From the NCBI GenBank assembly GCA_965236175.1, contig CBDEAT010000002.1, positions 1-64,000 on the forward strand: a stretch of 64,000 nt of DNA. Reading direction: 5' to 3'. Position 1 is the stretch's first letter. Every line of letters starts with the position of its first letter. Made by a program: the position numbers and the translations under genes. This document shows positions 41,920 to 51,248 of the stretch, in pieces. The notes beneath the pieces were generated by a model that saw only the letters and a list, made by a program, of their open reading frames with translations, was not told the origin of the DNA and did not search any database. This stretch comes from Fontibacterium universale (lineage in GTDB: Bacteria; Pseudomonadota; Alphaproteobacteria; Pelagibacterales; Pelagibacteraceae).

Positions 41920-42825
41920 TTATTCATGTCCTTTTTTAGAAAATTTAAAAATAGAACTATCAAATTCACTATATTTTTCATAATCAACTAATTCATATAA
42001 TCTTTTTCTAGTCTGCATTTTATCAATTACATTATTTTGGTGACCATCCTTGAATATCTGCCTCAATCCGTCCTCAACATTTTTTAATGCTAATCTTTGT
42101 GTTGTTACTGGGTAAATAACTAAATTATAACCAAGGTTATTAAGCTCTTTAGTAGAAAGTAATTTTGATTTTCCAAATTCAGTCATATTAGCAAGCAAAT
42201 AAGCTTTTGTAGCTTTTCTCATTTTTTCAAATTCTTTTTCATCCTTTAACGCTTCAGGAAAAATCATATCTGCTCCAGCATCAACATAAGCTTTTACTCT
42301 TGAAATTGTTTTGTCTAAACCTTCAACAGCGTTAGCATCAGTTCTTGCTATAATTAAAAAGTTTTTATCTTTTCTAGCTTTGACTGCTGATTTAATTTTT
42401 TTAACCATCTCACTTACGCTAACAACATCTTTATTATCTAAGTGCCCACATCTTTTCGGATTAACCTGATCCTCAATGTGACAGCCAGAAACTCCAAAAT
42501 TCTCAAACGTTTCAATTGTGCGCGCACAATTCATAGGTTCGCCAAATCCAGTGTCAGCATCAACAATTGAAGGTAGATTTGTAACTCTTGCGATTTGTTC
42601 AGCTCTATAAGAAACTTCAGTTAAAGTTGTAAGTCCAATATCAGGAATTCCTAAATCATTAGCCATAACAGCGCCTGAAATATAAACCCCCTCATAGCCA
42701 ATTTCTTCAATTAATTTTGCAACTAAGGGATTGTATGCTCCTGGAAAGCGAATAAGTTTTCCTGTTTTTAATTTCTTTTGTAAGTCAGCTCTTTTTTCTG
42801 CAGGTGTCTTTTTAACAAAATACAT
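41920..42825 (-). CDS. prpB: 2-methylisocitrate lyase
   Basis: 301 residues, ICL/PEP-mutase superfamily TIM barrel. Motifs: RFPGAYNPLVAKLIEEIGYE, SIVDADTGFGEPMNCARTIE, GCHIEDQVNPKRCGHLDNK (active-site KRCGH cysteine) and ARTDANAVEGLD. It cleaves 2-methylisocitrate to pyruvate and succinate, completing propionate oxidation. Part of the leftward gph-prpB-prpC run with 2-bp spacings. Confidence 0.95.
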   Translation of the reverse strand: MYFVKKTPAEKRADLQKKLKTGKLIRFPGAYNPLVAKLIEEIGYEGVYISGAVMANDLGIPDIGLTTLTEVSYRAEQIARVTNLPSIVDADTGFGEPMNCARTIETFENFGVSGCHIEDQVNPKRCGHLDNKDVVSVSEMVKKIKSAVKARKDKNFLIIARTDANAVEGLDKTISRVKAYVDAGADMIFPEALKDEKEFEKMRKATKAYLLANMTEFGKSKLLSTKELNNLGYNLVIYPVTTQRLALKNVEDGLRQIFKDGHQNNVIDKMQTRKRLYELVDYEKYSEFDSSIFKFSKKGHE

Positions 42826-42827
42826 AA

Positions 42828-43499
42828 TTAATTTAAAAATTTCATTTTAGATAATATTCCATTCATTTCAGTAAAGTCATTAATAAAATGATTATGATAA
42901 ATACTATTTTGATCTTTTTCAGTATAACCACCTTTTACCAGAATAAAATTTACTTTCGCTATTCTTGCAGTTTCAGCATCGGTTTCGCTATCACCAACCA
43001 TAATACTATCTTCTTTTTTAACATCTAAAATTTCTAATATATTTGTTAAATGTCTAGGATCTGGTTTTCTATATTCAAAAGTATCAGCTCCTGCAATGTA
43101 ATCAAAATATTCAATAAGATTAATTTCTTTAAGAAGTTTCTTGGCCAAAGATTCCATTTTATTTGTGCAAATAGCAAAATTAATTTTTTGAGATTTTCCC
43201 CAAGCAAGAAACTCATTAACTCCTTTAATAATTTGTGATTTTTTTGAAATATTTTCTCTATAATAATTAATAAATTCCTCAGTCATTTTTTTATGAATAT
43301 TCTGATCGAATTTTTTTTCTTCTTCTTTCAAAGAACTTAAAATCATATTAGCAGCACCTCTGCCGGCCAAATGACGTATATCTGTAAGTGGTTTTTGGTG
43401 ATAACCAAATTTTTGCATTACATAATTATGAGCATCCATTAAATCAGGAGCGGAATCTACAAGGGTTCCGTCCAGATCAAAAACTATTGCTTTGCTCAT
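42828..43499 (-). CDS. gph: HAD-superfamily phosphatase (phosphoglycolate phosphatase-like)
   Basis: 223 residues. HAD motifs: AIVFDLDGTLVDSAPDLMDA (motif I, nucleophile Asp), ICTNKMESLAKK (motif II), YRKPDPRHL and MVGDSETDAETAR (motif IV). The helical cap after motif I fits the Gph/PGP group, which clears 2-phosphoglycolate. It heads the leftward operon with prpB and prpC, but a role in that pathway is not implied by its family. Confidence 0.85.
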   Translation of the reverse strand: MSKAIVFDLDGTLVDSAPDLMDAHNYVMQKFGYHQKPLTDIRHLAGRGAANMILSSLKEEEKKFDQNIHKKMTEEFINYYRENISKKSQIIKGVNEFLAWGKSQKINFAICTNKMESLAKKLLKEINLIEYFDYIAGADTFEYRKPDPRHLTNILEILDVKKEDSIMVGDSETDAETARIAKVNFILVKGGYTEKDQNSIYHNHFINDFTEMNGILSKMKFLN

Positions 43500-43631
43500 A
43501 AATTAATTGAAGAAAATTAGTAGTTAAAAGAAATAATTTGTGAGTTAAATTATTAAAATCATTACTATAGTAACATTGTTCAAATAGCAATAAATCATAA
43601 ATTTGAATTAAAGTTATTTATAAATTTCATT

Positions 43632-44243
43632 ATGATTGAATCTGAAAAATTATTACAAAATAAAATTAAAAAAGAAGCAATTAAAAAAGGAGTTAAATTA
43701 ATTTCTTCTGACTCAATTTATTTATCATCAGACACCAAATTTGGAAAAAATGTTTTAATCGAACCCTATGTTGTCATTGGCAAAGGTGTTAAAATCGGAA
43801 ATAATGTTAAAATTTTAAGTTTTTCATATATAGAGAAAACAAAAATTGGAAACAATGTAACTATTGGACCATTTGCAAGATTAAGACCAGACACAGTTTT
43901 AGAGGATAATTCTAAAATTGGAAATTTTGTTGAAATCAAAAAATCTAGAGTTGGAAAAAATTCTAAAGTTAATCATTTAAGTTATATTGGAGATTCAGTG
44001 TTAGGAAAAAATGTTAATGTTGGTGCAGGAACAATTACTTGCAATTATGATGGTAAAAATAAATATAAGACTAAAATTTTAGATAATGCTTTTATAGGGT
44101 CAAATAGTTCTTTAGTTGCTCCAGTAAAAATTGGAAAAAATACAGTGATCGGAGCAGGATCCACTATTACCAAAGATGTAAAAGACAACGCTCTTGCTTT
44201 AAGTAGAGTTTCTCAAAGAGAATTTAAAAAAAGAAAAAAATAA
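43632..44243 (+). CDS. GlmU C-terminal domain only (glucosamine-1-phosphate N-acetyltransferase)
   Basis: 203 residues consisting only of left-handed beta-helix repeats. IGPFARLRPDTVLEDNSKIG, IGNFVEIKKSRVGKNSKVNH, LSYIGDSVLGKNVNVGAGTI and CNYDGKNKYKT are specific to the acetyltransferase half of GlmU, including the conserved NYDG-K. The uridyltransferase half (GxGTRM loop) is completely absent; the start ATG 43632 leaves only about 30 residues before the repeats. Followed 9 bp later by glmS, so an amino-sugar operon. It would make GlcNAc-1-P; the uridylyl step needs another gene. Confidence 0.88.
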   Translation: MIESEKLLQNKIKKEAIKKGVKLISSDSIYLSSDTKFGKNVLIEPYVVIGKGVKIGNNVKILSFSYIEKTKIGNNVTIGPFARLRPDTVLEDNSKIGNFVEIKKSRVGKNSKVNHLSYIGDSVLGKNVNVGAGTITCNYDGKNKYKTKILDNAFIGSNSSLVAPVKIGKNTVIGAGSTITKDVKDNALALSRVSQREFKKRKK

Positions 44244-44252
44244 AAATAATTT

Positions 44253-46073
44253 ATGTGCGGTATTATTGGTATTGCCAGTTATAAAGATATTTCTAAAGAA
44301 ATTTTAGAATCCTTAAAAAAACTTGAATATCGAGGTTATGACTCTGCTGGAATTTCAACAATTTATAATGGAGAAATAGTAGAAAATAAGTGCGCAGGTA
44401 AAGTTTCAGATTTAGAAAAATTAATTAAAAAAACTTCATTGTCTGGAAATATTGGAATTGGTCATGTTCGTTGGGCTACTCACGGAGTTCCAAATCAAGC
44501 TAATGCTCATCCACATTCTTCAGAAGATGTGTCGGTTGTGCACAATGGAATTATTGAAAATTCTGCAATTATTAAAAAAGAACTAATAGAAAAAGGCCAT
44601 ATTTTTAAATCTCAAACAGATACTGAGGTTGTAACTCATCTTATTACAGAGAATTTAAAAAAGATGAATTATTTAGACTCTGTATTTGAAACTTTAAAAA
44701 AATTAGAGGGAAGTTTTGCATTAGGTATTATTTTTAAAAAATTTAATAATTTAATTGTTGGAGCTAGAAGGGGGAGTCCTCTTGCTGTTGGCTACTCAGA
44801 TAAAGAAAAATATATAGGGTCAGATTCTTATGCTTTAAACTCTATGACAAAAGAAGTTTCTTATCTTGATGATGGAGATGTATGCGTATTAACCAAAGAT
44901 AAAATTGAATTCTTTGATAAAAATAAGAAAAAAATTGAAAAAAAAATACATAAATTAGTTAATGAAGAGGGAAGTTATAGCAAAGGAAATTTTAAAGATT
45001 TTATGTCCAAAGAAATTTCTGAACAACCAGATGTTATCAAAAAATGTATTAACGAATATCTAGATAAAATAAGAAAAGAGATCAATATAGTTAACTTTCC
45101 AGTTGACCCCAAAAAAATTACAAAAGTTAACCTAATAGCGTGCGGAACAGCATATCATGCTTGTATAGTTGGGAAGTATTGGTTTGAAGAGTTAACTAAT
45201 CTAGATGTGAGCGTAGATGTTGCCTCAGAATTTAGATACAGAAATAATAAAATAAAAGAAAATGAACTTTATATTTTTGTTTCTCAATCAGGAGAAACCG
45301 CAGATACGATTGCAGCATTAGATTTTTGTAAAAAAAAAGGAGCAAAAACCTGCGCAATTGTAAATGTTACTGAAAGTTCATTGTCAAGATTATCAGATTT
45401 GGTATTACCAATTCATGTCGGACCAGAGGTTGGTGTTGCCTCAACAAAAGCTTTCACAGGACAGATTTTAGTTCTTTTATTATTCATTTTAAAAATTGCA
45501 AGAATTAGAAATGAAATAAAAGAACAGGAGTACCTGAATATTATTAAAGATTTGGAAAATATTCATTCTAATATTACATTAATTTTAAATAATAAAAAAA
45601 TAATTGAAGAATTAGCAGTGGATTTTATAGACATTAAAGGTTCAATGTTTTTGGGCAGGGGACTTTCTTATCCAATAGCATTGGAAGGCGCTCTTAAATT
45701 TAAAGAACTTACTTACCTACACGCAGAAGGTTATCCAGCTGGAGAAATGAAGCATGGTCCTTTAGCTTTAGTTGAAAATGGGATGCCGGTTATCGTTATT
45801 GCCCCTAAAGATAGATTTTATGAAAAAACAATTTCCAATATGCAGGAAGTTATTGCTCGAGGTGGAAAAATTTTATTAATTTCAGATCATGCGGAAGAGG
45901 TTGCGACTAGTGAAAATATTTGGTCAGAAATTAGAATTCCAAAAATTCATAAATTTCTTTCTCCTTTTTTAAGCAATATTCCTTTACAGTTGCTCGCGTA
46001 TTATGTTGCTTTAAAAAAAGGTCACGACATAGATAAGCCAAGAAATTTAGCCAAATCCGTTACAGTTGAATAA
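44253..46073 (+). CDS. glmS: Glutamine-fructose-6-phosphate aminotransferase
   Basis: 606 residues. It starts MCGIIGIASY, with the N-terminal nucleophile Cys for glutamine hydrolysis; HVRWATHGVPNQANAHPH follows. Two SIS domains come after residue about 290: NLIACGTAYHACIVGKYW and VSQSGETADTIAALDF, then a second with LGRGLSYPIALEGALKFKEL. The C-terminus has the conserved DKPRNLAKSVTVE. It makes glucosamine-6-phosphate for peptidoglycan and LPS. In an operon with the GlmU C-terminal gene. Confidence 0.97.
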   Translation: MCGIIGIASYKDISKEILESLKKLEYRGYDSAGISTIYNGEIVENKCAGKVSDLEKLIKKTSLSGNIGIGHVRWATHGVPNQANAHPHSSEDVSVVHNGIIENSAIIKKELIEKGHIFKSQTDTEVVTHLITENLKKMNYLDSVFETLKKLEGSFALGIIFKKFNNLIVGARRGSPLAVGYSDKEKYIGSDSYALNSMTKEVSYLDDGDVCVLTKDKIEFFDKNKKKIEKKIHKLVNEEGSYSKGNFKDFMSKEISEQPDVIKKCINEYLDKIRKEINIVNFPVDPKKITKVNLIACGTAYHACIVGKYWFEELTNLDVSVDVASEFRYRNNKIKENELYIFVSQSGETADTIAALDFCKKKGAKTCAIVNVTESSLSRLSDLVLPIHVGPEVGVASTKAFTGQILVLLLFILKIARIRNEIKEQEYLNIIKDLENIHSNITLILNNKKIIEELAVDFIDIKGSMFLGRGLSYPIALEGALKFKELTYLHAEGYPAGEMKHGPLALVENGMPVIVIAPKDRFYEKTISNMQEVIARGGKILLISDHAEEVATSENIWSEIRIPKIHKFLSPFLSNIPLQLLAYYVALKKGHDIDKPRNLAKSVTVE

Positions 46074-46080
46074 TTTATTC

Positions 46081-46109
46081 TTGTAGGCTTAGAACTCTCT
46101 CTATATATA
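46081..46109 (+). promoter_or_regulatory. Sigma70-type promoter for the DAHP synthase gene
   Basis: -35 TTGTAG (46081-46086), 17-bp spacer, -10 TATATA (46104-46109). Transcription would start about 46116, only a few bases upstream of the ATG at 46125, so the message would be leaderless or nearly so. It lies in the short gap after glmS, separating the two transcription units. Confidence 0.5.
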
Positions 46110-46124
46110 TACTGTAGGTTGAAT

Positions 46125-47501
46125 ATGAAAAATTGGAAACCAAATTCTTGGAGAGCAAAAACTGCAAAGCATTTACCTGTTTATGACAACGAAGGTAAAT
46201 TAAACGAAGTTTTGAAAGAAATTTCTAAATTTCCTCCACTTGTTTTTGCAGGAGAGACACGCACACTTAAACATATGTTAGGAGAAGTGAGCGAAGGAAA
46301 AGCTTTTTTATTTCAAGGTGGAGATTGCGCTGAGAGTTTTGAAGAATTTCATCCAGACAATATTAGAGATTTATTTAAAGTTATTTTACAGGTTTCTTTA
46401 ATACTTACTGTTTCATCACATTTACCAATAGTAAAAATTGGGAGAGTTGCAGGTCAATTCTCTAAACCAAGAAGTTCTTCCACAGAAGTTGTAGATGGAA
46501 AAGAGCTTCCTAGTTATTTAGGAGATAATATTAACGGTATGAAATTTGATGAGCAGTCAAGAAGACCAGATCCTACCAGACTGTTAAAATCTTATTCACA
46601 ATCTGCATCAACATTGAATTTATTAAGAGCATTTTCTCAAGGGGGTTTTGCCGATTTAAGTAAAGTTCACCTATGGAATATGGACTTTGTAAATAAGAGT
46701 GCAGATAAAAAATTTAAAGAGATTCAAAATAAAGTTATGGAAGCTTTAAATTTTATGCATGCTTGTGGAATAACTATTGAGCAAAATCGAAGATTAAGAA
46801 CTGTTAATTTTTACACGAGCCACGAGGCTTTGCATCTTCCTTACGAAGAAGCAATGACACGAGTAGATTCAACGACAGGAGAACATCACGATACTTCAGC
46901 GCACTTTTTATGGATTGGAGATCGTACAAGACAAATAGATGGCGCTCATGTGGAGTTTTGTAGAGGAATTAAGAATCCAATAGGAATTAAGTGTGGACCT
47001 AGTTTAGATCCAAAAGAATTAATCAAGTTAATTGAAGTTTTAAATCCAGAGGACGAAGCTGGAAGAATAACTTTAATAGCTAGATTTGGTCATGATAAAG
47101 TTGAAAAATTTTTACCAAAGCTTATTCAAGCGGTTAAAAAAACAAATAAAAAAGTAATCTGGTCGTGCGACCCTATGCACGGCAATACTATCAAATCTAC
47201 TACTGGATTTAAAACTAGACCATTCAAGGACATAATTTCTGAAGTTAAAAGTTTCTTCGATGTTCATCAAGGAGAGGGAACTTACGCTGGAGGACTTCAT
47301 ATTGAGATGACAGGAAAAAATGTCACAGAATGTATTGGGGGCGCACAAAATATTACTGATAAAGATTTATCAAGTAGATACCACACACATTGTGATCCTA
47401 GGTTAAATGCAAATCAAGCTATTGAGTTAGCCTTCCTTATTTCTGAAGAAATTAAGAAAAATTCAAAATACTCAATAAATTCCATTAGAAAAGCTTCTTA
47501 A
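46125..47501 (+). CDS. aroG: 3-deoxy-7-phosphoheptulonate synthase, class II
   Basis: 458 residues from ATG 46125 (MKNWKPNSWRAK); a TTG 6 bp upstream is less likely. Class II (plant-type) DAHP synthase: AFLFQGGDCAESFEEFHPDN, VGRAGQFSKPRS-like VAGQFSKPRSS, HDTSAHFLWIGDRTRQ, GIKCGPSLDPKEL and VIWSCDPMHGNTI. It joins PEP and erythrose-4-phosphate, the first step of aromatic amino acid synthesis. Class II enzymes are the usual form in SAR11. Confidence 0.95.
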   Translation: MKNWKPNSWRAKTAKHLPVYDNEGKLNEVLKEISKFPPLVFAGETRTLKHMLGEVSEGKAFLFQGGDCAESFEEFHPDNIRDLFKVILQVSLILTVSSHLPIVKIGRVAGQFSKPRSSSTEVVDGKELPSYLGDNINGMKFDEQSRRPDPTRLLKSYSQSASTLNLLRAFSQGGFADLSKVHLWNMDFVNKSADKKFKEIQNKVMEALNFMHACGITIEQNRRLRTVNFYTSHEALHLPYEEAMTRVDSTTGEHHDTSAHFLWIGDRTRQIDGAHVEFCRGIKNPIGIKCGPSLDPKELIKLIEVLNPEDEAGRITLIARFGHDKVEKFLPKLIQAVKKTNKKVIWSCDPMHGNTIKSTTGFKTRPFKDIISEVKSFFDVHQGEGTYAGGLHIEMTGKNVTECIGGAQNITDKDLSSRYHTHCDPRLNANQAIELAFLISEEIKKNSKYSINSIRKAS

Positions 47502-47555
47502 AAATTATTTTTTAATAATTTTTTTGCTTCAAACTTAAAAAAAAGTAAAAATATT

Positions 47556-48302
47556 ATGATGACAGCGGCAGATAGAGTTCAATTTATAAAAAACTGGATT
47601 AAAACCTATTGTAATTCAATGGAAAAAAAACCCGACTGCTTAGTAGTTGGGGTTTCAGGAGGCATTGATTCAGCAGTTGTAAGCACTATTTCTGCAATGA
47701 CTGAGATAAAGGTAAAAGCATTATCTATGCCAATTAGACAACTGAAATTTCAAGACGATTTAAGCAGAGCACATTTGAAATGGTTAACGAATAAATTTTC
47801 TAATGTTGATGAAGTTATTATTAATTTAGATGAAGTTTTTAATAGTTTTGAAAAAACATTAGGACAATTTAATAATGAACTTGCTTTCGCTAACGCTAGA
47901 GCAAGATTGCGTATGACCACTCTTTATCAGGTTGCGGGTGCAAATAATGGAATTGTTGTTGGGACTGGGAATAAAATAGAAGATTTTGGAGTTGGTTTTT
48001 TTACAAAATATGGAGATGGAGGTGTTGATATTTCTCCAATTGCAGATTGTTTAAAATCTCAAGTATGGGAGATGGGTAAAGAACTTAAAATATTAGAAGC
48101 CATTATTAATGCAGCTCCTACGGATGGACTGTGGGCTGATGGAAGAACTGATGAACGTCAACTAGGAATGTCCTATGATGATTTAGAGAAAGCTATGCTT
48201 AATCCAAAGGACAAAAATTATGAAAAATATTTAAAAATTAGAAAAAGAAATCTTCATAAAATGAATTTAATTCCAATTTGTAAATTTAATAACAATGAAT
48301 AG
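47556..48302 (+). CDS. nadE: NH3-dependent NAD+ synthetase
   Basis: 248 residues. PP-loop VVGVSGGIDSAVVSTISAM at about residues 31-49, ARARLRMTTLYQVAGANNGI, VGTGNKIEDFGVGFFTKYGD and PTDGLWADGRTDERQLGMSY, all NadE signatures. It lacks a glutaminase domain, so it uses ammonia to amidate deamido-NAD. Starts ATG 47556 or the next ATG at 47559. Overlaps cysS by 8 bp. Confidence 0.94.
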   Translation: MMTAADRVQFIKNWIKTYCNSMEKKPDCLVVGVSGGIDSAVVSTISAMTEIKVKALSMPIRQLKFQDDLSRAHLKWLTNKFSNVDEVIINLDEVFNSFEKTLGQFNNELAFANARARLRMTTLYQVAGANNGIVVGTGNKIEDFGVGFFTKYGDGGVDISPIADCLKSQVWEMGKELKILEAIINAAPTDGLWADGRTDERQLGMSYDDLEKAMLNPKDKNYEKYLKIRKRNLHKMNLIPICKFNNNE

Positions 48303-49644
48303 TTTGAAAATTTACAATACTTTAAGCAGAGAAAAAGAAGAATTTATTCCTTTAAATAAAAATTCAGTTGGAATGTATGTCTGCGGTCCAACAGTTTATG
48401 ATGAGCCACATATTGGCAATGCTAGACCATTAATTATTTTTGATCTTGTATATAGAATTTTAATAAAAAATTTTGGAAAAAATAAAGTTAATTACGTTAG
48501 AAATATTACTGATATTGATGACAAAATTATTCAAAGAGCTAATGAGTTAAAAATTGATATTAGGGAACTTACAAAAAATGTCACAGAAATTTTTTTATCG
48601 GATTGTAAATATTTAAATTGTTTAATTCCAAATAATCAACCGAAAGCTACTGAAAATATAAAAGGTATGATTCAAATGATTGAAAATTTATTAGCTAAAA
48701 AATTTGCGTATATTAAAGATGGCAATGTTTATTTTAATGTAAATAAATTTAAAGATTACGGAAAATTATCTAATAAGAATCCAAAAGATTTAATTTCTGG
48801 ATCAAGAGTGGAAATTTCAGAATTAAAAAATAACCCGTTAGATTTTGTATTATGGAAGCCTTCGAAAGATAAAGAACCCTTTTGGGAATCACCCTGGGGA
48901 AAGGGTCGTCCTGGTTGGCATATAGAATGTTCCGTAATGTCAGAAAAGTATTTAGGCAAAGAATTTGATCTACATTGTGGTGGATTAGATCTTATTTTTC
49001 CTCATCATGAAAATGAGATAGCTCAATCAATTTGCGCAAATGATTCCAGTATTTTTGCAAAGTATTGGATGCATAATGGTTATGTAACTGTTGATGGAAA
49101 AAAAATGTCAAAATCAGATGGTAATTTTGTAACTATTAATAATTTAAAAAATAATTTTAATGGTCAAATTGTTAGATTATCTATTTTAGGCACTCATTAT
49201 AGACAGCCTTTAGATTGGAATATAAAAATTTTAGAAACAAATAAAAAAATATTGGAAAATTGGTATAGCCTTTATTCACCTAATGAAGATGAAATTAACG
49301 ATGAACTTTTTAATATTTTATTAGATGATTTAAATACACCAAAATTTATAACGAACATTCATAGTCTTTATAACAAAGCAAAAACTGGTGATGTTGTTGC
49401 TAAAAAAAATTTAAATTCTGCTCTAAAATTTCTTGGTTTATTTGAGCAAAATGAAGAGCAATTTAATAGTTTAAGAAAAAAATCAAATCTTGATATTAGT
49501 GAGATTGAAAATCTAATAGAACAAAGAAATCTCGCTAGAAAAGATAAAGATTTTAAAAAAGCTGATAAAATTAGATTGGACCTTGAGAAGAATGGAATTT
49601 TAATTGAAGATCTTAACAATAAAACACATTGGAAACATAAATAA
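48295..49644 (+). CDS. cysS: Cysteinyl-tRNA synthetase
   Basis: 449 residues, class I aminoacyl-tRNA synthetase. The HIGH-like site is in MYVCGPTVYDEPHIGNARP, with the Zn-binding cysteine there; GWHIECSVMSEKYLG and LIFPHHENEIAQS supply the other Zn ligands. The KMSKS loop is in VDGKKMSKSDGNF. The C-terminal part (LIEQRNLARKDKDF) is the tRNA-binding end. Part of the nadE-cysS-cimA-trmJ run with 1-8 bp overlaps. Confidence 0.97.
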   Translation: MNSLKIYNTLSREKEEFIPLNKNSVGMYVCGPTVYDEPHIGNARPLIIFDLVYRILIKNFGKNKVNYVRNITDIDDKIIQRANELKIDIRELTKNVTEIFLSDCKYLNCLIPNNQPKATENIKGMIQMIENLLAKKFAYIKDGNVYFNVNKFKDYGKLSNKNPKDLISGSRVEISELKNNPLDFVLWKPSKDKEPFWESPWGKGRPGWHIECSVMSEKYLGKEFDLHCGGLDLIFPHHENEIAQSICANDSSIFAKYWMHNGYVTVDGKKMSKSDGNFVTINNLKNNFNGQIVRLSILGTHYRQPLDWNIKILETNKKILENWYSLYSPNEDEINDELFNILLDDLNTPKFITNIHSLYNKAKTGDVVAKKNLNSALKFLGLFEQNEEQFNSLRKKSNLDISEIENLIEQRNLARKDKDFKKADKIRLDLEKNGILIEDLNNKTHWKHK

Positions 49645-51248
49645 TGAGTAAAGAAAAAATTTATATATTCGACACTACTTTAAGAGATGGAGCACAAACT
49701 CAAGGAGTTGATTTCTCTATAGATGAAAAAAATCGTATTGCCACTGCATTGTCTAAATTAGGAGTTGATTATATTGAAGCAGGCTGGCCAGGAGCTAACC
49801 CAACGGACACAAATTTTTTTAACAAGCCTCCAAAATTATCAAATTCAACTTTAGTGGCTTTTGGTATGACAAAAAAATCTGGCAGAAGTGTTGAAAATGA
49901 TCCAGGTCTTTCTGCTATTTTAAATTCTAATACTAAGTCTGTTTGTATTGTAGGAAAAACATGGGACTTTCACGTAGATGTAGCTTTGGGAATTTCAAAA
50001 GAAGATAATTTAGAAAATATCATTGATACTACAAAACATTTTGTAAAAAATAACAGAGAGTACATGTTTGACGCCGAACATTTTTTTGATGGTTATAAAA
50101 ATAATAAAGACTATGCATTAAAATGTATTCGTTCAGCTTATGATAATGGAGCAAGATGGATTGTTTTATGTGATACTAATGGTGGAACTTTGCCATTTGA
50201 AATTGAAGAAATTGTAAATGATGTAGCAAAAGTTATCCCTGGAAAAAATTTAGGTATTCACACTCATAATGATACTGAAAATGCAGTGGCAAATACATTA
50301 GCCGCTATTAGATCTGGAGCAAGACAAGTGCAAGGAACTCTTAATGGTTTAGGTGAAAGATGTGGCAATGCAAATATTGTGTCCATTATTCCAACTTTAT
50401 TATTTAAAAAATATTTTAGAGATAGATTTGATATTTCAGTAGAAGAAACAAAAATTAAATATTTAACTGAATGTTCTAGATTGCTAGATGAAATATTAAA
50501 TAGAAAACCTAATAATCATGCTGCTTATGTTGGGGCTTCGGCCTTTTCACATAAGGGTGGACTTCATGTGTCTGCTGTTGAAAAAAATCCAAAAACATAT
50601 GAGCATATTGTTCCTGAATCTATAGGTAATAAAAGAAATATTGTTGTCTCCGATCAATCTGGAAGATCAAATATTTTATCAAGATTAGAAAAATTAAATA
50701 TTAAAATTAACAAAGATGATCCAAAAGTTCAAAAATTATTAGAACAGGTTAAAGATAGAGAATTTATCGGATACGCTTATGATGGGGCTGATGCTTCATT
50801 TGAATTGTTAACACGAAGATTATTAGGAGAAGTGCCTAATTATTTAAATATTAAAAAATATGAAGTTAAAGTTAGCAAAAGTAACGACAACGACGTTGTG
50901 AACTCTTATGCAACAGTTGTTTTACAGGTTGATAAAAAAGATATTATTTGCGAAGGATCAGGTAACGGACCGGTTAACGCAATTGATAATGCGATTAGAT
51001 CTAATGTAAATAATATTGGTAAATATAGTGAGTATTTAAAAGATTTAAGATTAGTCGATTATAAAGTTAGAATTTTAAATACTGGAACCAATGCGATTAC
51101 CCGAGTGTCGATTGAAAGCACCGACAATACAGGCGACGTTTGGTTTACCATTGGAGTTTCCCCCAACATAATTGAAGCTTCATTTAGAGCGTTAATAGAT
51201 AGTATTGATTACAAGTTATATAAAGATAAAGCGCCTGCAAACTTGTAA
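49644..51248 (+). CDS. cimA: (R)-citramalate synthase
   Basis: 534 residues. HMGL-like TIM barrel: FDTTLRDGAQTQGVDFSIDE, YIEAGWPGANPTDTNFF, HTHNDTENAVANTLAAIRSG, VQGTLNGLGERCGNANI and FSHKGGLHVSAVEK. A LeuA-dimer regulatory domain follows from about residue 400. The double-length isopropylmalate-synthase-like pattern with QTQGVDFS is the CimA/LeuA2 type, which condenses pyruvate and acetyl-CoA to citramalate for isoleucine synthesis by the threonine-independent route. Confidence 0.93.
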   Translation: MSKEKIYIFDTTLRDGAQTQGVDFSIDEKNRIATALSKLGVDYIEAGWPGANPTDTNFFNKPPKLSNSTLVAFGMTKKSGRSVENDPGLSAILNSNTKSVCIVGKTWDFHVDVALGISKEDNLENIIDTTKHFVKNNREYMFDAEHFFDGYKNNKDYALKCIRSAYDNGARWIVLCDTNGGTLPFEIEEIVNDVAKVIPGKNLGIHTHNDTENAVANTLAAIRSGARQVQGTLNGLGERCGNANIVSIIPTLLFKKYFRDRFDISVEETKIKYLTECSRLLDEILNRKPNNHAAYVGASAFSHKGGLHVSAVEKNPKTYEHIVPESIGNKRNIVVSDQSGRSNILSRLEKLNIKINKDDPKVQKLLEQVKDREFIGYAYDGADASFELLTRRLLGEVPNYLNIKKYEVKVSKSNDNDVVNSYATVVLQVDKKDIICEGSGNGPVNAIDNAIRSNVNNIGKYSEYLKDLRLVDYKVRILNTGTNAITRVSIESTDNTGDVWFTIGVSPNIIEASFRALIDSIDYKLYKDKAPANL

